6,031 bases of DNA from CAYNTC01 sp964432925 (lineage in GTDB: Bacteria > Planctomycetota > Phycisphaerae > Sedimentisphaerales > Anaerobacaceae), in assembly GCA_964432925.1 (NCBI GenBank), contig CAYSPM010000150.1, positions 1-6,031 on the forward strand, read 5' to 3'. Both the position numbers and the translations under genes were made by a program. Under the pieces are notes generated by a model that was not told the DNA's origin, did no database searches, and was given only the letters and a program-made list of their open reading frames with translations. Shown here one piece after another: positions 1 through 5,451 of this stretch (positions within the stretch are counted from its first letter, which is position 1; every line of letters begins with the position of its first letter).

Positions 1-524
1 CAGGCCGGAGTAGCCATCGTATATTTCAACCTCCAACTATAGATGGGACATCGTCCTGCGGGAACAGCCCGCTGTTTGACTTCACGGACGCGATGACCGC
101 TGGGGCGTGGGTCAACATCCGGTCCATACCCGATGAATGGCGTGCCATTGTCACCAAGGGCGACAGCGCCTGGAGACTTGCCACCTACATAGGTACCACC
201 GGATTCCAGTTCGCGTTCACAGGCGCCGACCGCGGCTGGCAGGGTGCCAACTCAGTGACGCAGGTGGGGTTTGACGAATGGCACTACATCTGCGGCACGT
301 ATGATAAGAGCGTAGGTGCCTGCCTGTACATCGATGGGATACTCGACGCGACGAACGAGGACAAGGATGGCATTGACGTGGATCCGTACAACGTGTGGAT
401 CGGCGGCAACTCCGAGCCCATGAGCTGGAAGCCGGGTCGCTACTTTGACGGCATGATCGATGAGGTCAGGTTGTACGACCGGGCTTTGTCTGCTGATGAG
501 ATTGCTTTCCTTGCTGGTAATTAA
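1..524 (+). CDS. LamG-like (concanavalin A-like jellyroll) domain protein, 3' end only
   Basis: This is the C-terminal 173 residues of a protein whose start lies off the left edge; the frame is open from base 3 to TAA at 522-524. The sequence fits a LamG/laminin-G-like jellyroll. It shows an early strand CGNSPLFDFTDAMTAGAWV (about residues 20-38), a middle WHYICGTYD strand with a following YIDG turn, and the usual closing strand DEVRLYDRALSADEI near the end. Such domains bind sugars or proteins and sit in secreted or surface proteins of planctomycetes and related bacteria; that role is inferred from the family. The protein stops right after the domain, with no anchor or sorting signal. The first 15-20 visible residues (RSSHRIFQPPTIDG) fit the fold poorly, so a frame error or divergence just before the domain is possible. 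GC by hand count is about 60% over 61-480, clearly above the next gene. The fold is fairly sure; the ligand is unknown. Confidence 0.8.
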   Translation, partial: GRSSHRIFQPPTIDGTSSCGNSPLFDFTDAMTAGAWVNIRSIPDEWRAIVTKGDSAWRLATYIGTTGFQFAFTGADRGWQGANSVTQVGFDEWHYICGTYDKSVGACLYIDGILDATNEDKDGIDVDPYNVWIGGNSEPMSWKPGRYFDGMIDEVRLYDRALSADEIAFLAGN

Positions 525-556
525 CAAACGCCGGTAGCTCGCAATCTTGTTTGTTA
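522..556 (+). repeat. Inverted repeat spanning the LamG gene stop codon
   Basis: TAACAAAC (522-529) and GTTTGTTA (549-556) are perfect 8-bp complementary arms around a 19-base loop. The left arm includes the TAA stop. The stem is A/T-rich and has no T tract, so it is not itself a terminator. It may protect the transcript 3' end just before the stronger hairpin at 586-616. Confidence 0.4.
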
Positions 557-585
557 CCAGTAGTAATAGCTGTTTTGCAATGTTT

Positions 586-624
586 CGGGGTCTATACCGA
601 TTCGGTATAGGCCCCGATTGTTTA
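586..624 (+). terminator. Hairpin terminator of the LamG gene
   Basis: A 14-bp stem pairs CGGGGTCTATACCG (586-599) with CGGTATAGGCCCCG (603-616) around the 3-base loop ATT. The only non-Watson-Crick pair is T591 with G608, a G·U wobble in the plus-strand transcript (A·C on the other strand), so the hairpin is best suited to plus-strand transcription. It lies 61 bases after the LamG stop. The following bases ATTGTTTA are only moderately T-rich, so termination strength is uncertain, but the stem is the strongest in this gap. Confidence 0.65.
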
Positions 625-662
625 TGCGAAGTGGAAATGGGGTATGCGATCTCAGGAAGGTA

Positions 663-703
663 TTTTGACAGAATAATCATAGTTAATACCCTGTCTGTTA
701 AAA
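663..703. repeat. Imperfect inverted repeat upstream of the beta-CASP gene
   Basis: TTTTGACAGA (663-672) and TCTGTTAAAA (694-703) are 10-base arms that pair fully if one G·U is allowed, around a 21-base loop. It lies about 45 bases upstream of the -35 box of the downstream gene. The left arm contains a TTGACA hexamer (665-670), but no good -10 box follows at 16-18 bases. It could be a regulator site or chance; the sequence does not decide. Confidence 0.3.
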
Positions 704-746
704 ATTCTCCCACATTCTTTGGGACGGTTAGTGCTTGGTTCTTTCC

Positions 747-775
747 TTGACAACACGGATAAAGGCCCATAGAAT
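747..775 (+). promoter_or_regulatory. Sigma-70-type promoter for the beta-CASP nuclease gene
   Basis: The -35 box is TTGACA (747-752, six of six consensus), followed by a 17-base spacer and the -10 box TAGAAT (770-775, five of six). Transcription would begin near base 782, giving a leader of about 34 bases before the ATG at 816. This promoter lies downstream of the in-frame start codon at 735, which argues that 735 is not the true start. Confidence 0.7.
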
Positions 776-804
776 CCGTACTTTACAAAATGCCAAACAC
801 CATA

Positions 805-810
805 GTGAGG
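805..810 (+). promoter_or_regulatory. Ribosome binding site deciding start 816
   Basis: GTGAGG is a good Shine-Dalgarno match spaced five bases (TATAT) from the ATG at 816. The upstream in-frame ATG at 735 lies before the promoter -35 box. Confidence 0.7.
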
Positions 811-815
811 TATAT

Positions 816-2222
816 ATGCAATTGAAATTACGGTTTCTCGGTGCTGCTCAAAACGTCACAGGTTCAAGACACTTGCTTGAGGTTAATGGCACCAGGATTT
901 TAGTGGATTGTGGGCTCTACCAGGAGCGAGACTTCAAAGCAAGAAACTGGGAGCCATTCAATGTTCTGCCCGAAAGTATCGATGCGGTACTTCTAACCCA
1001 TGCCCATCTTGATCATTGCGGTTTGCTACCAAAGCTTGTGCGTGACGGATTCAAAGGCAAAATCTATTGTACCGCTGCGACTTCAGAGATAGCGCGAATT
1101 ATATTGCTGGACGCCGCACACCTGCAAGAAGAGGATGCCGAATACAAACGCAGGAGGCACGAACGCGAAGGGCGAAAAGGTCCGTATCCTGAGATTCCCC
1201 TTTACACTACCGCCGACGCCGAAGCATCTTTCCCACTTTTTACTCCCGTACGATACAAACAGCCCGTCGAAATCGGCGACGGTATCGAAGCCAGATTTTG
1301 TGATGCTGGCCATGTTCTTGGCTCCTCGATCATAAAAGTAACAGTTCACCAAAAAGGCAAAACAAGAAGCGTTCTGTTCTCCGGTGACATTGGCAGACCC
1401 CACAGACCCATAGTCCGCGATCCAACTTATGTCGATGAAGCAGACTACATCCTCGTCGAGTCAACTTACGGTGATAGAATACATCAGGGGCGTGAAGACA
1501 CTAAGAAAACGATCGCCGATGTCATAAATTCAACAAAAGCCGCTGGAGGTAACATCATCGTCCCCAGTTTTGCGCTTGAGCGGTCCCAAGAAGTTCTTTA
1601 TTACATAAACGAATTGCTTCTTGAAAACGCCATACCGCACATAATGGTCTTCCTGGACAGTCCAATGGCCTCCAGCATCACTAAGGTTTTTCAGCACCAC
1701 CCAGAACTCTTTGACGAGGAGATGACAGAATTCGTTAGTAGACACGAATCGCCATTCAAATTCCCTGGCCTGAAAATGGTCGAAACGACCAAAGAGTCAA
1801 AAGCGATCAAACACATAAAGGGCACAGTTATGGTGATAGCAGGCTCGGGGATGTGCACAGGTGGTAGAATAAAACACCATCTTGTCAACAACATCTCTCA
1901 ACCTGAAAGTACCATTATGTTCGTGGGTTATCAAGCTATCGGCACACTCGGTAGAAGAATCGTTAATGGTGAAAAGGAGGTCAGAATACTCGGACAAAAC
2001 CATCCCGTAATGGCCAACGTGGTGCAAATCAACGGATTCTCAGCTCACGCAGACAAAGAAGAACTTGCCCAATGGCTAAGTGGATTAAAGAAGCCTCCGC
2101 GAAAGCTATTTGTCGTCCATGGTGAATCAGACAGCGCCAAGCATTTCGGCCACTACATCAGAGAAAAAACCGGCTGGAATGTAGCTGTTCCAGCCTATAA
2201 AGACGAGGTCGTCCTCGATTAG
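816..2222 (+). CDS. Beta-CASP metallo-beta-lactamase fold RNA nuclease (CPSF73/COG1236-like), 468 aa
   Basis: A predicted zinc-dependent ribonuclease of the beta-CASP family, expected to cut or trim RNA in the cytoplasm. Metal motifs are complete: motif 2 THAHLDH (residues 61-67), motif 3 DAGHVLGSS with H166, motif 4 SGDIGR with D191. Beta-CASP motifs follow: VESTYGD (E215), VPSFALERSQE (249-259), FLDSPMA (279-285), GSGMCTGGRIKHHL (343-356), GFSAHAD with H411, and VVHGESD with H435. The length of 468 fits the short bacterial/archaeal CPSF-like proteins that lack the C-terminal dimer domain of RNase J. I chose ATG 816 because GTGAGG lies five bases upstream, the protein then opens with the family-typical LKLRFLGAAQNVTGS, and a consensus promoter sits between 735 and 816. 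It is probably transcribed alone. Its last four bases overlap the convergent radical SAM gene. Family is certain; whether it acts as endo- or exonuclease is not visible. Confidence 0.93.
   Translation: MQLKLRFLGAAQNVTGSRHLLEVNGTRILVDCGLYQERDFKARNWEPFNVLPESIDAVLLTHAHLDHCGLLPKLVRDGFKGKIYCTAATSEIARIILLDAAHLQEEDAEYKRRRHEREGRKGPYPEIPLYTTADAEASFPLFTPVRYKQPVEIGDGIEARFCDAGHVLGSSIIKVTVHQKGKTRSVLFSGDIGRPHRPIVRDPTYVDEADYILVESTYGDRIHQGREDTKKTIADVINSTKAAGGNIIVPSFALERSQEVLYYINELLLENAIPHIMVFLDSPMASSITKVFQHHPELFDEEMTEFVSRHESPFKFPGLKMVETTKESKAIKHIKGTVMVIAGSGMCTGGRIKHHLVNNISQPESTIMFVGYQAIGTLGRRIVNGEKEVRILGQNHPVMANVVQINGFSAHADKEELAQWLSGLKKPPRKLFVVHGESDSAKHFGHYIREKTGWNVAVPAYKDEVVLD
2164..2195 (-). terminator. 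Rho-independent terminator of the radical SAM gene, inside the opposing coding sequence
   Basis: Read on the minus strand, GGCTGGAA pairs perfectly with TTCCAGCC (8 bp, 8-base loop; plus-strand arms 2188-2195 and 2172-2179) and is followed by GG and six T (2169-2164). This is the classic stem plus U-tract layout, starting 23 bases after the TAA of the radical SAM gene. The same bases encode the EKTGWNVAVPA segment near the C-terminus of the beta-CASP protein on the plus strand. On the plus strand the A-run precedes the stem, so it would not stop the nuclease transcript. Confidence 0.75.
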
Positions 2223-3664
2223 TCGTTGCGAAGCTTGTGGAGAATATCCCAATACGCACCACGTGCTCCTTGGCTGATTGCCTCTGCAAGCTGCGTGTTA
2301 TCATTATAATTGTGGTCGGTTGGCGCAGCAGTTGTAGCGGCACCCGGCGTGGTTTCCTCAATTGGATCAAAGAATCTTCTATCCCCATCAATTAGGTCTT
2401 TTATCAGCCTCGCAGGTCTCGGACCCAAAGCTTGAGGTATGTAGAATGTCGGCTTGAAAAAATCTACCGGCCCAGTATATTTCCGTTGCAGGTTCGGATT
2501 ATCCTCCAACGGGCCTTCTAATTCTACAATACGTGCCATCTCCGTATCCGGATAAACTCTAACACCGAGTGGCGCGCCTGCGCAATCTGGGCCGATTTGC
2601 TTTACAAATTCAATAGCTTCAGCCACAGTTTCAGGCGTTTCACCGGGCCCACCTAATAGCAGATCAATCATGACCTTTATTCCATTCTCTCGGCACAAGC
2701 GAACTGCCAAAGCAAGGTCTTCCTTATCATGAAGCTGACGGTAGGTCTTGAGCATCTGATGGCTGGCGGAGTCACCTGTAAAATCTATGCCGACACAACC
2801 CGCCTCCCGCATAGATCGGGCAAGCTCAGCATCAAACGGCACCACCGCCATATAGGTATACCACTTTATTATGTCCCCGAGCGATCTTCGAATGAACTCT
2901 TCGCATACTGCCAGCGCATGACTGCGAGGAATGTTAAACTCAGAATCACACAAATGCACTAATTCTACCCCCTGCGCAATTAAAGACTCCACCTCATCAG
3001 CCACTTCTGAGGGATCACGTAGCCTAAGTTCTGTGCCCTTAGCCAGAGGATCGGCGCAATACACACATTGTCTGTTGCAACCTCGCTTAGTCTCAAGTCC
3101 GCATTGACCTCCTCTCTTGAAATACGTGAGGTTATCGATAGCGTCTCGGCTCGTCGGCAGGGAAAGCGGCATGGGCCAAGCCGGATGGTTACTCTGGATG
3201 GTCCCATTCAACCGCCAAACAAGGCCATCCACGCTATTAAAGCGCCTCGAGGTTTGCAGCTCATTATAAAGCGATACGGTTGCCTGCTCACCGTCGCCGC
3301 GAATACCAAAGTCAGCTCCCGTATACTCAACAATGCGCTCAGCAAAGATTGAAAATCCAACCCCACCAACCACAATCGGAGCATCGGTTAGGTTTCGTAT
3401 CTTGTGTACCGTCTCAGCCAAATCGGGAACAAACCACTTTGCACTCGGCCAAAAACAATCGTCAACGTTACGGAATGACAATCCAACCAGCCTGGGACTA
3501 TGGTTGGTAAAGTAGTCTCGCAATGAAACATCGGGATCATCGCAAAGACACAAATCCAACAAATCTACATCGATGTTTGCTCTTCTGGCGCTTGTTGCGA
3601 GATAATCAAGCCCAATTGGCCCAATCGCAGGAACCATTCTGTTTGTGTTTATAAGCGTCAACAT
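2219..3664 (-). CDS. B12-binding domain radical SAM protein, 481 aa
   Basis: A predicted iron-sulfur radical enzyme of the cobalamin-binding radical SAM class. Residues 1-150 have the Rossmann-like B12-binding layout: opening LTLINTNRMVPAIGPIGLDYLA, then VDLLDL (33-38), VVGGVGFSIFAE (98-109) and GIRGDGEQ (120-127). The cobalamin-ligating DxHxxG motif is absent, as in many members. The radical SAM core has the cluster motif GCNRQCVYC (C196, C200, C203), then HLCDSEFNIP (237-246), a WYTYMAVVPFD strand, GIDFTGDS (292-299) and IDLLLGGPGET (333-343). A Thr/Ala-rich linker (about 438-450) leads to a conserved-looking tail ending GARGAYWDIL (467-476). The start at 3664 gives the family-typical N-terminus, but no Shine-Dalgarno is seen. 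Family members do methylations, cyclisations and lipid or natural-product steps; the substrate here cannot be assigned. It is convergent with the nuclease gene and has its own terminator. Confidence 0.9.
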   Translation of the reverse strand: MLTLINTNRMVPAIGPIGLDYLATSARRANIDVDLLDLCLCDDPDVSLRDYFTNHSPRLVGLSFRNVDDCFWPSAKWFVPDLAETVHKIRNLTDAPIVVGGVGFSIFAERIVEYTGADFGIRGDGEQATVSLYNELQTSRRFNSVDGLVWRLNGTIQSNHPAWPMPLSLPTSRDAIDNLTYFKRGGQCGLETKRGCNRQCVYCADPLAKGTELRLRDPSEVADEVESLIAQGVELVHLCDSEFNIPRSHALAVCEEFIRRSLGDIIKWYTYMAVVPFDAELARSMREAGCVGIDFTGDSASHQMLKTYRQLHDKEDLALAVRLCRENGIKVMIDLLLGGPGETPETVAEAIEFVKQIGPDCAGAPLGVRVYPDTEMARIVELEGPLEDNPNLQRKYTGPVDFFKPTFYIPQALGPRPARLIKDLIDGDRRFFDPIEETTPGAATTAAPTDHNYNDNTQLAEAISQGARGAYWDILHKLRND

Positions 3665-3968
3665 ATTCTTGTAATATTAACCAGACAAAAGGCATAATTC
3701 AAGATTTCTATAAAACACAGTGCCAAACTAGCGCTTACCGCTTCATAACAAGTGCCTGAAAAATGGAGCAGTGCAGTATATAATACTTTATGGATGATGA
3801 CGCCAATGGCGACAATGCTTCTTTTTGAGCGTGCATCGGATACGCCAAAAAGAACTAAACTCCACTCAAACAAATAATCAGGTGAAACAAATCTGCATAT
3901 TGAAGATGTACAAAGAAATGAAACAATTATACCGCTGCCTGTTAACGCCGATTAAAAAGGATTACCGA
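3665..3968. other. Intergenic region between tatC and the radical SAM gene
   Basis: No confident gene lies in these 304 bases. They hold a 13-bp bulged hairpin (3819-3854, listed separately), a short palindrome CGCCAATGGCG (3801-3811), and a minus-strand frame open from 3951 to a TGA at 3660-3658. That frame has no ATG or GTG; its only early start is a TTG at 3873 with no ribosome site. It would encode a hydrophobic peptide with a basic patch (SDARSKRS). Minus-strand promoter candidates such as TTGGCG with TATATA 18 bases later are weak. I therefore cannot say whether the radical SAM gene has its own promoter or is read through from tatC. Confidence 0.5.
3819..3854. repeat. Bulged 13-bp inverted repeat in the tatC/radical SAM gap
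   Basis: TTCTTTTTG (3819-3827) pairs with CAAAAAGAA (3846-3854), and GCGT (3829-3832) with ACGC (3842-3845). One base (A3828) is bulged and the loop is 9 bases. On both strands the T-run precedes the stem and the A-run follows it, the opposite of an intrinsic terminator. It is better seen as a structured leader element, processing site or regulator target. It lies 155-190 bases upstream of the radical SAM start. Confidence 0.5.
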
Positions 3969-3978
3969 TCAGGTCCTT
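3954..3978 (-). terminator. Weak possible terminator at the tatC stop
   Basis: On the minus strand AAGGA (3978-3974) can pair with TCCTT (3961-3957) around a 12-base loop containing the tatC stop, and a five-T run (3958-3954) overlaps and follows the stem. The stem is only 5 bp with a long loop, so termination is doubtful and readthrough into the radical SAM gene is possible. Confidence 0.25.
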
Positions 3979-4745
3979 GGCAGGCTATTAGATGACTTCC
4001 TCCTTCGTTCTGCAAAATAACTCAATACAATCCCCAATTCGAACAGCGCATACAGCGGTATTGCCAGAGTTATTTGAGAGATCACGTCCGGCGGAGTGAC
4101 CGTAGCGGCAACGATAAACATGGCAAGCAGAACGTATTTTCTTGATCTTCGAAGTGACTGTAGCGAAACAAGTCCCGTCCTGTTTAAAAAGAAAATCGCT
4201 ATCGGCGTCTGAAAAGCAATGCCGAAAACCAACATTAGGACAGTAACAAAAGAGACATACTTTTGAAGCGTCCAGTTCGGCTCAACCTTAATGAACTCAC
4301 CGAATTTCAAAAAAAAACGCAGCGATATCGGCGCTACTATGACAAGAAAAAACAGCGCACCAAAGAGAAACAGCACCGCAGAGAACGGTACTGCCTTATT
4401 TACATACCGTCTCTCAAGCGGATAAAGACCCGCAGCAATGAACATCCACAACTGATAAAAAACCCAAGGTGATGAGATTATCAAGCCAGCAATCAATGAT
4501 ATCTTCATGTACACTATAAAGGCATCTGCCGGTGCGAGCACTATCAGTGGTACACCAGGCATAACCTTGTCGTGTGGATAATAAATAAACGCTTTTATGT
4601 AGTTGAAGAAAAAAGGAATCAGACACACAATAACAGCGACCAACATTCCCCCCAGCGCAAGGAACAACCGCGTGCGCAATTCCTCAAGATGGTCGCCTAA
4701 ACTCATCGTGCTGTTAAGTGGGTCTTTTTTCTTGGTACCGCCCAT
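3969..4745 (-). CDS. tatC: Twin-arginine translocase subunit TatC, 258 aa
   Basis: The core membrane receptor of the Tat pathway. It binds the twin-arginine signal peptide of folded cargo in the cytoplasmic membrane and recruits TatA. The sequence has the cytoplasmic N-terminal motif LGDHLEELRTR (16-26), the family signature SSPWVFYQLWMFIAAGLYPLE around residues 91-111 with the conserved glutamate E111, GIAFQTPI (175-182) and the periplasmic-turn motif ATVTPPD (214-220). Six membrane segments can be drawn at about 27-50, 74-97, 117-140, 163-186, 203-218 and 222-243, with a basic C-tail. The length is normal for the family. It follows tatA after a 44-base gap. No good Shine-Dalgarno precedes the ATG at 4745; an alternative ATG at 4706 is no better, and the first start keeps a basic N-terminus. 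The identification is secure. Confidence 0.95.
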   Translation of the reverse strand: MGGTKKKDPLNSTMSLGDHLEELRTRLFLALGGMLVAVIVCLIPFFFNYIKAFIYYPHDKVMPGVPLIVLAPADAFIVYMKISLIAGLIISSPWVFYQLWMFIAAGLYPLERRYVNKAVPFSAVLFLFGALFFLVIVAPISLRFFLKFGEFIKVEPNWTLQKYVSFVTVLMLVFGIAFQTPIAIFFLNRTGLVSLQSLRRSRKYVLLAMFIVAATVTPPDVISQITLAIPLYALFELGIVLSYFAERRRKSSNSLPRT

Positions 4746-4789
4746 GTTAACGGATCATGTGGAATGTAAAAAACCTCAGCTCAGGAAGC

Positions 4790-5065
4790 TCAGTCCTGCG
4801 TATCGGAGTCTTTGAGCCCAGCAGCGCTCTTAGCTTCGTTTACTACATCGTCCTTGATTTCTCTGGCCTCATTCACAAGCTCGTCCTTACTGTCTTTAGC
4901 CTCATTAATGCCTTTCTTAAATTCTGTAAGGCTTCTGCCTAAGCTCCGTGCAAGCTCAGGTAATCGCCTGCCAAATATCAGCAAGGCGATCACAAGGATA
5001 ATCAGCCATTCCGATCCGCCGGGCAGTCCGAACCACGCCAGGATATATTGTATATGTTCAGCCAT
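4790..5065 (-). CDS. tatA: Sec-independent translocase pore subunit TatA/TatE family, 91 aa
   Basis: The small subunit that oligomerises at TatC to open the translocation path for folded proteins. It has a short N-terminus, a hydrophobic helix (about 19-31, GSEWLIILVIALLIFG), the FGRRLPELARSLGRS hinge and amphipathic helix typical of TatA (31-45), then a charged tail. The phenylalanine-glycine hinge (F31-G32) is present. GGGAGG (5071-5076) sits five bases before the ATG, making the start clear. The tail is a threefold 11-residue repeat (residues 53-85). No separate tatB is in the window; a single TatA-type protein may serve both roles, as in minimal TatAC systems, or tatB may be elsewhere. 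It is the first gene of a tatA-tatC operon with its own promoter at 5161-5189. Confidence 0.95.
   Translation of the reverse strand: MAEHIQYILAWFGLPGGSEWLIILVIALLIFGRRLPELARSLGRSLTEFKKGINEAKDSKDELVNEAREIKDDVVNEAKSAAGLKDSDTQD
4811..4909 (-). repeat. Three 33-base repeats encoding 11-residue units in the TatA tail
   Basis: Residues 53-63 (INEAKDSKDEL), 64-74 (VNEAREIKDDV) and 75-85 (VNEAKSAAGLK) share the pattern (I/V)NEA(K/R). The DNA repeats at 4909-4877, 4876-4844 and 4843-4811 with visible similarity at the NEA codons. An 11-residue period suits a regular amphipathic helix like LEA or apolipoprotein repeats. Confidence 0.7.
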
Positions 5066-5070
5066 ACTCG

Positions 5071-5076
5071 CCTCCC
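5071..5076 (-). promoter_or_regulatory. Strong ribosome binding site of tatA
   Basis: The minus strand reads GGGAGG, five bases (CGAGT) before the tatA ATG. It is a much better match than anything before tatC, which fits the need for TatA in excess over TatC. Confidence 0.75.
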
Positions 5077-5140
5077 ATTAACTGCACGTACTTATTGTAA
5101 CACCAAATCAGGTGTTTTGTTAATCAGCCTGACAATCGAA

Positions 5141-5165
5141 ATACTAGTTGTTAATAATCTAGTAT
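5141..5165. repeat. Perfect inverted repeat over the tatA promoter -10/start site
   Basis: ATACTAG (5141-5147) and CTAGTAT (5159-5165) are exact complements around an 11-base A/T-rich centre. The right arm covers five of the six -10 bases and the centre covers the predicted transcription start (about 5154). This placement is typical of a repressor operator. The half-site ACTAG recalls the TrpR box, but the spacing differs and no regulator gene is in the window. Confidence 0.45.
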
Positions 5166-5189
5166 ACTTATGCCCCATCGCATAGTCAA
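5161..5189 (-). promoter_or_regulatory. Sigma-70-type promoter of the tatA-tatC operon
   Basis: On the minus strand, -35 TTGACT (5189-5184, five of six) and -10 TATACT (5166-5161, five of six) are separated by exactly 17 bases. The predicted start is near 5154, giving a leader of about 90 bases before the tatA ATG. Confidence 0.65.
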
Positions 5190-5451
5190 AACAATAATAT
5201 GGCCGATGCTGGCTACCGATTCATATTGAATTTGCAGGCAGATTCTTATGCAGCTAAAATCCAGTTAGTCCAAAGTCTGTCCAAATTTTCGCTGTTGAGC
5301 AACCCTACTCAATTATAATAGACTACTTCAAACGCTGTGCCAATATATACTTGCAAGAACTCCCGATGAAACAACTAACATCATAAACTCTGACGCGAAA
5401 TCCACAATGACGTCTGCGCTGTCATTGCGCCTGATATATCGCACTTTATCC

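Noticed and set aside
252..770. Long minus-strand frame of 172 codons across the LamG gene and the following gap
   Set aside because: It lies antisense to a recognisable domain, crosses the terminator and promoter, and has no family resemblance.
735..815. N-terminal extension of the beta-CASP protein starting at ATG 735
   Set aside because: The promoter -35 and -10 boxes lie inside this stretch, the extra 27 residues do not look like the family, and ATG 816 has a good ribosome site and the typical LKLRFLGAAQNVTGS start.
3068..3515. Several plus-strand frames of 60-94 codons inside the radical SAM region
   Set aside because: They are antisense to a clear, full-length enzyme with intact motifs and have no recognisable features.
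3665..3968. tRNA, riboswitch or CRISPR repeat in the gap before the radical SAM gene
   Set aside because: No cloverleaf with CCA-end logic, no repeated units, and no cobalamin-box-like motif could be seen.
4768..4795. Internal terminator between tatA and tatC (six T at 4773-4768 on the minus strand)
   Set aside because: The only stem I could form nearby (CAGGA with TCCTG) is 5 bp and separated from the T run by about eight bases, so it is too weak to claim.
5290..5320. Plus-strand promoter with TATAAT near 5312
   Set aside because: The hexamer is good, but there is no acceptable -35 at 16-18 bases and no plus-strand gene downstream.
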